Of a stretch of 64,000 bases of DNA, positions 42,947 through 53,599 are shown piece by piece. This DNA is from Gnetum montanum (taxonomy: Eukaryota > Streptophyta > Gnetopsida > Gnetales > Gnetaceae): contig MNCI01009267.1 of NCBI GenBank assembly GCA_015680685.1, positions 92,714 through 156,713 on the forward strand, read 5' to 3'. Made by a program: the position numbers and the translations under genes. The notes beneath the pieces are model-generated. The model saw only the letters and a list, made by a program, of their open reading frames with translations, was not told the origin of the DNA and did no database searches. Each line of letters begins with the position of its first letter. The first letter of the stretch is position 1.

Positions 42947-43802
42947 TGATGAATTGTGGTTTGCTAGGACCCAATATTGAATACATGATAATGGATACGC
43001 GATATCACTACCTAGGTAATGATATCGTATACATGATATCATGATTCCTGTGTTAGCTTATAAATATAACACTTAAGTACACAAAAGGGGGATCATTAGT
43101 TAGTCATTAGGAGGTAACAGTCTTTTTGTTGATTTTCAATTCTTTTTCCAAGTGCATGCTTGCAATGTGATGCTTGTAATTGTACAGAACCTTTATTCAA
43201 GTGTGACATACTTGGCCACACACACAACCAATAATAAAGATCAAGATTACTCCATCATTGCAGCATTCACTTAGCTTTTATTTACTTTAATTTTTATTTA
43301 TTATTTATTATTTTTTAGTTTATATTTCGTTATCATCATTTACTATATCTGTTGATAATGCAGAATGAGTACGTCTTAATCATGAACATTTAAGTGTAAC
43401 TACGTGGTAACCCAGTAGCATATCTAGTAGTGTTCAAGTAATGTGTGCTTGGTAATCCCATAAGTAGTAGACAAGGTCCAAGATGCATATGGATCATTAA
43501 GGATGGATGCTCATTGCATTTAAGCTAGTTTATATTTTACTTCATATTGCTTATTACCTTAATCAATATTATTTATCATTGTCTCTAGGAGTAGCCTAGT
43601 GTTAGAAATCACATCATACATCTCACTTTGGACTAAACCATATGTGACAAAGTAAATACTAGTCTAGGTAAAAGGATAGTGAACTACGATCAACGTATAA
43701 TTGTTTAGGTGCCACAACAAGTCCTTCCATGGAGTTCAACTGGATCGCGCGTACATGCTTGTATTTGTATGGTTGAGCATAGGGGTACCTCACCACTTAT
43801 CA
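42947..43802 (+). repeat. 3' LTR of copy 2 (subfamily II)
   Basis: 856 bases from TGATGAATTGTGG to CACTTATCA, preceded by GTGGGGGTA. It shares the TGCAGAATGAGTAC and GTAACCCAGTAGC blocks with 40478-41270. GATATC palindromes at about 43000-43042 and a TATAAATATAAC promoter near 43060. Confidence 0.85.
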
Positions 43803-44906
43803 ATTATAAACAATGATTTTATTCATAAAACACTTAATAAAGTTTACAAAAAGTAATTATCATTACACTTTTAGATGAAGAAAATAAGAGATATTTATAG
43901 AGCTCCTATATTTCCAAAATTTTATAATTTTTTATAGTGTATTATTCATCAAGTTCTTCTTATCAACACTCATCTTAAACATATGAGAAATGTTTCTCCT
44001 TAATCCCCTCTTTGTAGAAGTGAAAATTCATTTTCTCATGTTTTCTTTTGAGTATCCTATTACTCCACATTCTTGGAAATTGACATCAATTTTTTGTAAT
44101 AGCTTTCAACCAAACATCAATGAAGTCATTGTTGGTAATTAGCAAGCTTTGTCTACTTTCTTTCATTACATTTGGAATTTGCTTTGACCACTTGTTCTCT
44201 CCTCTATTTGGAAGCTTCATTATATACTTATTTTTCAACAGTAAGAGCATAATTATGACTTCTCTTCAAGAATCAAATACCATATTCTCAAAGATGTCAA
44301 CTTTTAGCCACACCCTGTAAATATTGGTGGCCATTATTATTAAGAGGAAATTAAAGAAACATAGAGAAAGGTATGGACCATCCTCTAGTCGTTTCTTGAC
44401 TTTCCACCATCACAAAACTGAGTAGCATGCAGCTACTAAGTAGCAAGCCATAGATCTTCATTTCATATGCAGCTAAAAAAAAGTTGCCAAGTTAAAGATC
44501 AATAAGCTTATCACAACACCTTCAATGATTCCTTCTAGGAAGGCTTCCAATGGCCTTCAATGGCTTTCAATGGCTGCTTGCTCATGAGATCCACCATGGA
44601 TATTTACTGATCAATGACAAATAACAAAACAAGCTAGAAGAAATCTAGGAATTTAGTTTCAGATGTGTAAAAGAAGGAACAACATGATCTCAGAAAAGAT
44701 GATTCCAAAAACAAGAACCACAACAAATTTCAGTAGCACCACTAGATAATATGCATTAAAGAACCACCACAGAGCATCACATGTATGAGGCAAGGTGTCG
44801 CACAGGGCACATGAGGGAGGGTTTCAGTGAAAGAGATGAGGCTGGGTAGGCGTAGGTAGCATGTGGCACCTGGAGAAGCTCCGTAGTTGGGGTACATGTG
44901 TTGCTC
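43803..44906 (-). other. Unassigned region, possibly a copia-type LTR fragment on the minus strand
   Basis: AT-rich at 43803-44340. On the minus strand GCTCTATAAATATCTC (near 43895) is followed about 90 bases later by AATAAAATC, a TATA/poly-A spacing like a short LTR R-U5. No terminal repeats, primer site or coding domain could be fixed. 44340-44906 holds mixed single-copy-looking sequence with no ORF. Confidence 0.25.
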
Positions 44907-45541
44907 ATTGTCTTCCCAATTACACTTGTGATGCTCATGGTATGATTAAGTGTAATTGAGGCATATGATTTTTATTGTTTTATGTTTTATGGTTTTAGTG
45001 CTTAAAGAGAGAGATGGAGTAAATTGAGAACTAATTTAATTTAATTATTTAACTAATCTATAATTAGTCCTAACATAAGCATCTAGTCCCACTTTCCGTA
45101 CACATTCTAAACCCACCTATCCATTGTTGGGTTACCAAGCATTACACTACTAGATGCACTAAGCAATAATGTTGCTGGGATTACCAAGCAAATATGTGTT
45201 TACGCTTGAAGTAATTGTACTTATGTATTTAATTTATTAAGCTTATCTTACTTAAGTACTTAATTATCTTAATTATTGGAAAATATTAAATAAATAACTA
45301 AAAGAATTACATTCATGAATAAAACATCTTAAACTATCCATAATACTACAAGGTTTATCAAGAAGCTCATCTTTATTGTCGTACACACTAGTGTCATTAA
45401 GGTACAATAGTGCTTGAATAAAGATCTAGACACTCAATGACTTCTACTATGGGCACTTAAGAAAATATTTTAACTTTTGAATGTAAAAATTGCAAGATCT
45501 CAACTACTACAATGACTTAAATGATGCATAAACATGGCTAA
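44907..45541 (-). repeat. 3' LTR of element F, left piece
   Basis: Begins abruptly at ATTGTCTTCCCAATTACACT, which matches about 135 bases inside the LTR of element A. It runs through GTACACATTCTAAACCCA, the inverted repeat region with CATCTTTATT and AATAAAGATC (about 45368-45430) and ends at CATGGCTAA where E is inserted. Confidence 0.75.
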
Positions 45542-46355
45542 TGATGAGTGGTGAGGTACCCCTACACTCAACCATACGAATACGAGTGTCTCACGCATGA
45601 TCTGGTCAAACTCAAAGGACTAAGTTCTTATGTGACTTAATGGAATACTTAAGGTTAATCAATCGTTGTCTTCCAAGACTTACTTGTATTGTCATGATTT
45701 TATGGTTAAGTCTGAGGTATATGATTTTTATGCCTTTTATCTTTTTATCACCTATGCTAAGAGAGGAAAGGGCAAAGAGACTAAGTAATTAACTTTCACT
45801 AACTAAGCTTTACTCGTCCTAGCACTAGTATCCATTCCCACTTTTCGTACACATTGTGAACCAGTGCAACGCTACTAGGATAACCAAACGCTATTCGTTA
45901 CTAGGTTACCAAATGTAGCACAGGTGATCGAAGTGGTCGTACTGAATGCACTTAACTAGGAGAGTTGAGGGTTGAGAGTGAATAATTATCTAAGAAAGCA
46001 TTTAAACATTAATCAATAATTAAAGTCCTATTTTTCTTAGTTCATATGCTGTAAGGTTTATCAGAAAGTTCTTCTTTATTGTCGTACACAATTGTGTGCT
46101 TAGGTACAAATTTCTCAAATAAATACCCTTTCACTTTGAGACTCCTACTGCAAGCACATGGAAATTATTCTATCTTAGGAATGGTAAAACTGCCAGAGTT
46201 TAGCTAAGGGTCTAGATCTAGATGAGGAAACAAGGGAAAGCCACCTCTTATTTATAGAACTGGCAATGGGTGTGATATTGTGTACATGATATCGCAGGGG
46301 ATGACATGGTATCGTGGATGCAATATCATGGCCCATGTGATATTGTGGCTCATCA
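45542..46355 (-). repeat. 3' LTR of element E
   Basis: 814 bases with ends TGATGAG...CTCATCA, preceded on the minus strand by TCATGGAGGTA. It is the subfamily of B and D, with GATATC-type palindromes at about 46265-46350 and TATA element near 46252. Confidence 0.9.
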
Positions 46356-46369
46356 TACCTCCATGACTG

Positions 46370-48289
46370 AATGAAAATTTGTCCTCAAGTTCCTTACAAA
46401 ATATTAGGAAGGTATGGGATTACTGACTTGAATGACACTAATGGTAAATGAGGTGACATGTGAAAGGATCATCATTACAATACATGATAAAATTTAATGT
46501 TCATAAAAACAAGAGTGAAAACTATACATATTTGACATCCAACCTTATTTGATAGCTGAGAGAGAAGAGAGAAGAGAAGAGAGAAAAGAAGAAGTCTATT
46601 ACTACTAACGCCAAGATTATGTCTTTCATTGTCCATCCATAAGTGCATCATCAATCTTTTTCGTTGCATAACTATTTCAGCACTAGTCCATTCCAAGTGT
46701 TTCCTCTAGGTCCAATTTGTTGTTGTATAATTTCCATCTACACACACAACATAGTATAACATTAGTAAGGGTAAATGAATCACAATGCAGTTAATACCTT
46801 ACCTTAGTGTAAGGTCCATTGGCTAAGTTATGATATGGCTAATGCAGATCTGGAGATATAATACTGGTGGCTACCCAAGGTGCAGGGGTTAGGAAAAAAT
46901 CAAAAAAATTGGACCAGGATCCCCATGACTGAGAGCGAACCTCCAGTAGTGATAGAATGGAAAAAGATAAGGAATAAGAAAGATAAAGAAAAATAAATAA
47001 AAGAAACACTGATAAAATGGATGTCAAAGATGAAAATGAACAAAATAATTGGTGATTGCATAAATGTTTAAGGGAAAGAAATTAACAGATGCACCAAATA
47101 GGAATGCTAGTGTGTCCTCCCCAAAGCAGGCTCATGTCCTTAATGCCTTGAAAATCCCACATCGAAAGAATCCATAGGCTCTAGAAATGTCATTTGGAAG
47201 CAAGAGTTAAATTCTTAACCATAAGAGGTTACCAAAAAGAAAAAACTGTATCAACCAAAATACAGACTACTGATACAACTGGCAATGAGGTGAAAAATGG
47301 AGAAAGAAGGATGGCAGCAAGAGAATGGAATGGAGTCTCAAGAACAAGGTGGTGTACCGCCCCTTGTGTATTAATGGTTAATGTAACTTAGTAGATCTCA
47401 TTCCAAATCAAGCCTTAAAAAATACACATCCAGTCACTTCACATTAATACATTTGGCCCATCCATCCACCTGAAGTAACATGAATGCCTTTACCAAAGAG
47501 TCACCATCATTTTAATGAAATGAACAAGGAGAAAGTAGGAAGTGAGAATGGCCTTAGTTAGAGGGAACATTTTTATTTAGTTTCATAACCAGTGCTTGTA
47601 GTCCAAATTATTATTTCGTCTAAGGGATGTTCTTTGAATTCCCATAGGTTTTTTTTTTTGTTTTTTGTTAGAACCACACCATGCAAAGACTTCTTATTTC
47701 TATTAGCTCAACTTCCCAATAATGGAGTAGCATCAGAATGGTATGGGAGACTCAAGAATAAAACATCTAGGCATCCAAGAGAATGGCTAGTACAAATGCA
47801 TCAAATCCCCTTGAAGTCACACCCTTTCAATCATTGAGTCTTTCTTTAGTTTTAGAAATACCCAATCACTAATTCGTTGATAGTTCTTATTATTGAGAAA
47901 GGGGACTTGTACAGTTCCAAGCCAAGAGAGACCATAGAAATTTATGGGTGTATGGATGAAGTGGTCTCATTTCCTGTTATATCAAAAGAACCATACCTTA
48001 GTGTCAACATCATAACTTAAAGGTAAAAACCAAACATTAGCAATTAATGGAATACAGTTCATACCATCATCAGAGCACTTATTAAGTGACAAACCTTAAC
48101 AAAAATAAATAAATAAACACACAAATAAATGAAGAATTATGAATGATTTTGTAAAACAAAAACAAAAAAAGTTAAAGAAATTTGTAAAACAAAAATGTGT
48201 AAAATAAAAAATTAAAAAGAAACTGAGGGCTGCAAATGATCAGCATAGTGGCCATCTCCCCCATGACTGAATTGGAAGGGAGAGATCTG
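46370..48289 (-). other. Non-coding 3' region of element E
   Basis: Homologous to the 3' regions of B and D. The sense short frame with EWTSAEIVMQRKRLM...WMDNER is at 46696-46475. Antisense frames with TKIQTTDTTGNEV (47194-47391) and RLKNKTSRHPREW (47592-47837) are conserved. The right border near 48298 (TCTGAAATAATGAGC) is exactly where B and D jump to the post-protease sequence. Confidence 0.45.
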
Positions 48290-49639
48290 AAATAATGAGC
48301 GAGGTCATCCTCTCTCAAAGGTATTATGTGAACCAACTGTTCTAAGTTCATGGAAGGGTTTGGTTTGTCGCACATTGACCAATAATCTCTTATCAGGGCT
48401 TTTAGGTTTGTATATGATCATGGATCCTAAGGGAAAGGTTATGTGAATAATGTAAGGCCCTTCACATAATGTTAAAAATTTTATGCTTTGGGCCACATGT
48501 GTGGGGTTCCAGTAAAAGACCTTATCTCTTGGTTGGTACTTAACCTTTCAAATTTTTAGGTTATGACATTTTTTGTTATGTGCCTTGTGCAACTCATTTG
48601 ATGATAGGGCAACCAATTAGTTTTTGTCTAGCATGTTTAGAGTTGCTAATCTTTGTTTTTGTGCTAGATCAAGGTCAAGATGGAGGTCACATGCCATGGA
48701 TAGTGTACGGAGCTCAGTTTGAATTGGAATCTTTGGAAGTTTTCCATATACTAACTCATAGGGAGAGTAGCCTATACGGAGTTTTCAAGTGAAGCGGTAT
48801 GCCCAAAGGGCATCATTCAGTTTAGTGCTCCAATCTTGCCTATATTTGCTAATTGTCCTTGTTAATATTTTATTAATCTCCCAATTAGTGACCTCGGCTT
48901 GGCCATTAGCTTGGGGGTGATAAGGTGTAGTCAATTTATGTTCAACCCCTAAGTGTTGCATCAACTTCCAAAAGATAAGTGCACATGGCACACCAAACCT
49001 ATTTATGACTTTTTGTTGTACAAATCGTGTAGTTGTTGATGATATGCAGTCTGTTATAGTAGCTGCTTTAGCCTATTTCATTAGATAGTCAACAACAACA
49101 ATGATATAAGCTTTTACATTGGACATTGGTGTAATTGGCCCCATAAAATCTATTCCCCAAATGTTGAAGGCTTCTAAAGGTTGAATCCATTATTGTGGAC
49201 CCTCCATTCTAGTAGTCATTCCTTCATCACATTGACAGTGCTCACAGGATTGGACAAAATGATGGGCATCCCAAAATAGTGTTGACCAATAATATCCTGC
49301 AAGTAGGATCTTAATAGTCGTTCGTCTCTCTACATAGTGACCCCCACAAGGACCCTCATGAACATCCTAGAGAACTCTTAGTTGGTCCACATCAGGCATG
49401 CACCATCAAACCAAGCCAGCAGGACAGACTTTGTAAAGTTATCAGTTGATCTCCATGAAGTACTTAGCTCTATGGAGAAACTTTTGTTTCTTCCTAAAGT
49501 TTACCTCGTATGGTGTTTGTTGGGAAAGGAGATAGGTAAGAATGCTACTATACCAATTTGTTTCCATGGGTTAGTTATTCACTACACCAGCAAAGAGGGC
49601 TTTGTCTGGAAAATGATCAGATATGGTGTATTCATCCTC
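48290..49639 (-). pseudogene. Integrase of element E, catalytic site damaged
   Basis: Zinc-binding region near 49330-49215 (VHEGPCGGH ... SCEHCQ), first core aspartate in [11 protein letters not shown] (about 49150). Then RFGVPCALIF passes directly to WKLMQHLGVEHKLTTPYHP. The segment that normally carries the second catalytic aspartate (an SDGG-type motif) is missing. The glutamate is present in ANGQAEVTNWEI (about 48895). The C-terminal part decays through many stops to 48290. No integration activity can be expected. Confidence 0.72.
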
Positions 49640-50199
49640 TTTGTTGTCCTAGTGTAACCGAGATAAGTGATCTGCAACTATGTTCTCAGTGCCCTTTTGA
49701 TCTATCATCATTAGATCGAACTCCTGTAGCATTACTAGCCAACGTATAATACGAGGGCTAACTATTGGCTTGTTCATGAGGAACCTAATTGCACTATGAT
49801 CTGTATGAATGTACACTTTATAGCCTAACACATAGTGCCTATACTTGTCTAGTGCAAACACTACAGCCATTAATTCTTTTTTTGTAGTTGTATAGTTAAG
49901 TTGTGCACCAGCGATACTCTTACTTGCACAATAGATGTAATAAGGGCATTTTTGGTCATCTAACTATGTAAGTACAACTCCTAAGGCATAATTGGATGTG
50001 TCAATCATTATATGGAATGTTCTAGACCAGTCAAGAACTTCTAGAATGGGATTTTCTACAAGCCTTTATTTCAAAGTTTGGAATGCTCGTTCACATTCCT
50101 TGGTCCATTCAAATGGTGCATCCTTCTTTGTTAGTTCGACCAATGATTTGGAAATCTTGGAGAAGTTCTCAATGAATCTCCGATAGTAGCTAGTATGTC
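49640..50199 (-). pseudogene. RNase H of element E
   Basis: The frame contains TFHIMIDTSNYALGVVL, LNYTTTKKELMAVVFALDKYRHYVLG, VYIHTDHSAIRFLM and a final DQKGTENIVADHLSRL. These follow the order and spacing of gypsy RNase H (catalytic D, E, D and the ADxLSR end). One stop lies near 49930. No second archaeal-type RNase H is present, consistent with Athila rather than Tat. Confidence 0.75.
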
Positions 50200-51180
50200 C
50201 AATGAATGACCAAATGTCTTTCACAGTTTTTGGTTGTCAGGTAATTTCTTAGATGACCCTAACTTTATCTGGGTCTACCTCTATTCTTGAATGTGAAATC
50301 TTATGCCCAAGTACTATGCCCTCTTGGACCATGAAATGGCTTTTCTACTAGTTGGGCCTTAAGTTGATTTCTACACATCATTTTAACACTTGCTCTAATC
50401 GGTCCAAGGCTTGATTAAAGCTTGTCCCATAAGTGGAGAAGTCATGCATGAAGACTTCTATACCATTCCCTATTTGCTGTTAAAATATGCTTAGAACTAA
50501 ACGTTGAAATGTGGCAGTAGCATTGCACAAGAAAAATGGAATTTGTTTATATGCAAACATTCTCCAAGGGCTAGTGAACATTGTTTTGGCTTGATCTTCT
50601 AGTGCTATCCATATTTTGTTATATCCACTATACCCATCTAGAAAACTATAATAGTGATGCCTTGCAATAATGTCTAATACTTGATCAACAAATGGCAATA
50701 GGAAATGATCCTTGAATCTTGTCATGTTTAGCAACCTAAAATCTATACACATCCTCCATTTGCCTCCCTTCTTAGGCACGATCACTAGAGGACTAACCCA
50801 TTCACTATTGGCAATGGGATATATGAACCTAGCCTTAAGAAGCTATTCTATCTTTTCTTTTACTATTTGTTTCAATTTTGGGTTCAATTGTCTCTGTGGT
50901 TGTTTTTGAGGTTTCATGGAGGGGTCTGTGTAAATCCTATGATAGCATATCCTAGGGTCTATTCTAGTTAACTTGGGGTATGACCAGGCAAAGGCTTTTG
51001 ATCACTTCTTTATCACTTTCAGGAGTCTTTCTTTTTGTTTCGAAACATGTTTTGCATTGATGATCACCAATTTTCCATTTTCAAGGGTCATATACTCTAG
51101 ATTGGTGGGAAATGGTTTCAAATCAAGGGGCTCTTATTTAAATCTCTTAATAATTTCCAACTTCCCCTAGTTGATGTTTA
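50200..51180 (-). pseudogene. Reverse transcriptase of element E, catalytic aspartate replaced
   Basis: Minus-strand motifs in order: PVIVPKKGGKWRMCIDFRLLN-type (near 50780), FVDQVLDIIARHHYYSFLDG, SGYNKIWIALEDQAKTMFTS, FAYKQIPFFLCNATATFQR (50540), then EVFMHDFSTYG at about 50445. The usual FMDDF catalytic pair is FMHDF here, so the first aspartate is histidine. HKISHSRIEVDPDKVRVI and the fingers-thumb region follow, with several stops. Layout and wording match the Athila lineage. Confidence 0.8.
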
Positions 51181-51421
51181 CGAGGCTAAGGTTTGGAAGT
51201 TGGCAACAGACTTGCTCAAGTGTGTCTATGCTTCCAATGTAAGCACTAGTTATTCCCTTAGTTAATTCCATGCATGTTATTGAGTTTCTCTCTTGATTAG
51301 CCATCAGCCACTGGGTGTCCTCTTATCATGTGGCTACTGCATACAGGCACCTTTGTATATTAATTTCTTGTGCACACCAATCGCATGCAGGCCATGCTAA
51401 ACTTTGCATAACTCATGATTT

Positions 51422-52334
51422 CTACATGCAATGGAACCCTGTGTCACTATATGTGATGCATGGAACTTTCTTCTTCTCCATCTTTCCAAAAGTATTCTTC
51501 TTGGATATTTCCAAGGAAAGATCGCAAATTCCTAGGCATGCATCTATAGTGCTTAGCCATGCTCTTCCCATTATTATTGGGAATTCCCCCTTACCATTGT
51601 TTACTTGTATCACCAGAAAATCAGCTGGATATGACCAACCACTCATAGTGGTAACGATGTCCTCCACTAGTCCCAAAGGGACAGTGATGGACTTGTTGGC
51701 CAGCTCTAGTTGAATGTTACTTTTTCTTAGTGGGGGTATGTTTTAGACTTTGTACATCTCTTGTGATATTAAGTTGACTCTAAAACATCAGTCTAGAAGA
51801 GCGTTACATGGTTCATTCCCAGCCACTTGGAGGTAGATTAGAGGACTTCCAAGATCAAGGAATTTCCTAGGAAGGTGGCCCACCTTAATCCAATCAATAA
51901 TGGCATGTGTTAACATAACTGTGTTCATTAAGCTTGATTTTTGGGTTGAAGGAGGTCCCAAAAAATTATTTGGTATGGAGGTGTTTAGATGTTCAACTGC
52001 TTGTGATGCTGAGGGCTTAGTTTGATTGTTGGTTTTGAAGTAAGGTCTTTTCGGCACAAGATTGTTAGAACCAACTACAGTTTGAGGATTTGAAGCCCTC
52101 ATGACATTGGGTTGTTGTTGTTAAGTGGGGAATACCCTTTGCATTGTTGGAGCAGGTGGTAGTGGAGCTATTAGTGTAAGAGTCGTAGATGTGTTTAGAG
52201 GATGGTATGTGTGTGGTGTGTCTCTCCTAGGAGAAGGAGTCCTATAGTACTCTCGAGCTTGGTAGTGACATTGTGTGGTCACATGACCAACAGAGTCACT
52301 TGGAGCATTGCGTCTTTCGTTGTCCATCCATAAG
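51422..52334 (-). pseudogene. Second gag C-terminus and protease of element E
   Basis: Begins abruptly inside the Pro-rich gag C-terminus (SDSVGHVTTQCHYQAREYY, 52300) and continues to the protease region with a decayed active-site line, VSGWSYPADFLVIQV, FPIIMGRAWLSTIDACLG and LSLEISKKN. Unlike protease-1 it is continuous with RT. This block, not protease-1, therefore belongs to the autonomous part. Confidence 0.68.
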
Positions 52335-52830
52335 TACACCATTGATCTTGCTCCTTGAGTCCTTCCGTAGTTTAAGAAATGCCCACTCACCAATTCATTG
52401 ATAGTTCTATTATTTAAAGAAAGGGACTATACAGTTCCAAGCCAAGAGAGACCATAGATATCTATGGATGCATGGATGATGTAGACTCATTGCTTGCTAT
52501 ATCAAAAGAACCATACCTTAGTATTAACATCGTAAATTAAAGGTAAAAACCAAACATTAGCAACCAATAGAAAACAGTTCATACTATCATTAAGAGCACT
52601 TATTGGGTGACAAACTTAACAAAATGGATAAGACATACACAAATAAAAGAAAAAGTATAAATGATGTTGTAAGAAAAAACAAGAAAAGATAAAGAAATTT
52701 GTAAAAAAAGAATGTGTAAAACAAAACCTTAAAAGAATTGAGGGCCTTAAATGATTAGCATAGGTGGCCATCTCCCCTATGACTAAATTTAAAGGGAGAC
52801 ATCTAAAATAATGAGCACTTATTTGAATTT
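52335..52830 (-). other. Internal block of 3'-region sequence in element E (recombination scar)
   Basis: Sequence equal to the start of the B/D 3' region (from CATCTCCCCTATGAC at about 52768 leftward to CCTTCCGTAGTTTAAG). It is joined through CCTTG near 52360 to a piece from the far end of the 3' region (TTGTCCATCCATAAG), then near 52308 to gag. It separates the two gag-protease blocks. Confidence 0.7.
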
Positions 52831-53089
52831 TTAAGAAGTGTCCAACTTCTCCAAATTCATGTTTTCAGGTTAAGGGTTGAAAGTTGGCGACGCTCATGCT
52901 CCAGTGTATCTATGCTTTCGATGTGAGTGCAAGTTGTTCCCCCAGTCAGTTCCATGCATATTGGTGGGTTGATCTCTTGATTAGCTATCAACCACTAGGT
53001 GTTCTCTTATTGTGTGGTTTCTACATAAAGACACCTTTATATTTAAGCTTCTTGGGCACACCGGTTGCATATAGGAGATGTTAAGAATT

Positions 53090-53597
53090 CCTGTATGTCA
53101 TCACCCTTTGTATCACTATATGTGATGCATGGAACTTTCTTCTTCTAGATCTTTCCATAAATTTTTTCCTTAGATATTTCCAAGGAAAGATCATAGATTT
53201 ATAGGCTTGTGTTTATGGTACTTAGCCATTCCCTCCCCATTATAATTGGGAAGTTCCTTTTATTATTGTTGACTTCTATCACTAGGAAATCAGCTGGGTA
53301 TGACCAACCACACATAGTGGTAAAAATGTCCTCCACAAGTCCCAAAGGGACAGTGATGGATTGGTCAGCCAGCTCTAATTAAATATTTCTCTTCTTGAGT
53401 GGAGGTGGGTTCCAGGCTTTATACATCTCTCGTGATGTTAAGTTGACTCCGAATCCTGAGTCAAGAAGAGCCTTACATGATTCATTCCCAGCACCTTGGA
53501 GGTAGATTAAGGGACTTCCGGGGTTAGAGAGTTTCCTGGAAAGGTGGCTCACCTTTATCCAGTTAGTAATGGTATGTGTTAATATAACCATCTCCAT
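53090..53597 (-). pseudogene. First protease of element E
   Basis: Active-site line ALLDSGFGVNLTS (DSG intact), then MCGWSYPADFLVIEV, FPIIMGREWLSTINTSL and LSLEISKEKIYGK. Stops follow LKKRN and occur near 53190. After its tail it jumps to the 3' region at AATAATGAGC (52817), the same junction as in B and D. Confidence 0.68.
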
Positions 53598-53599
53598 TG

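Larger units (their letters stand above)
41271..43802 (+). mobile_element. Coiled-coil element copy 2, 5'-truncated, with 3' LTR
   Basis: Internal sequence 41271-42936 is collinear with 38740-40460 of element 0, followed by a plus-strand primer (TCGTGGGGGTA, 42936-42946) and an LTR 42947-43802. The N-terminal half of the ORF, the primer site and its own 5' LTR are missing. Either the 40478-41270 LTR served both copies or element 0 inserted into copy 2. Confidence 0.75.
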
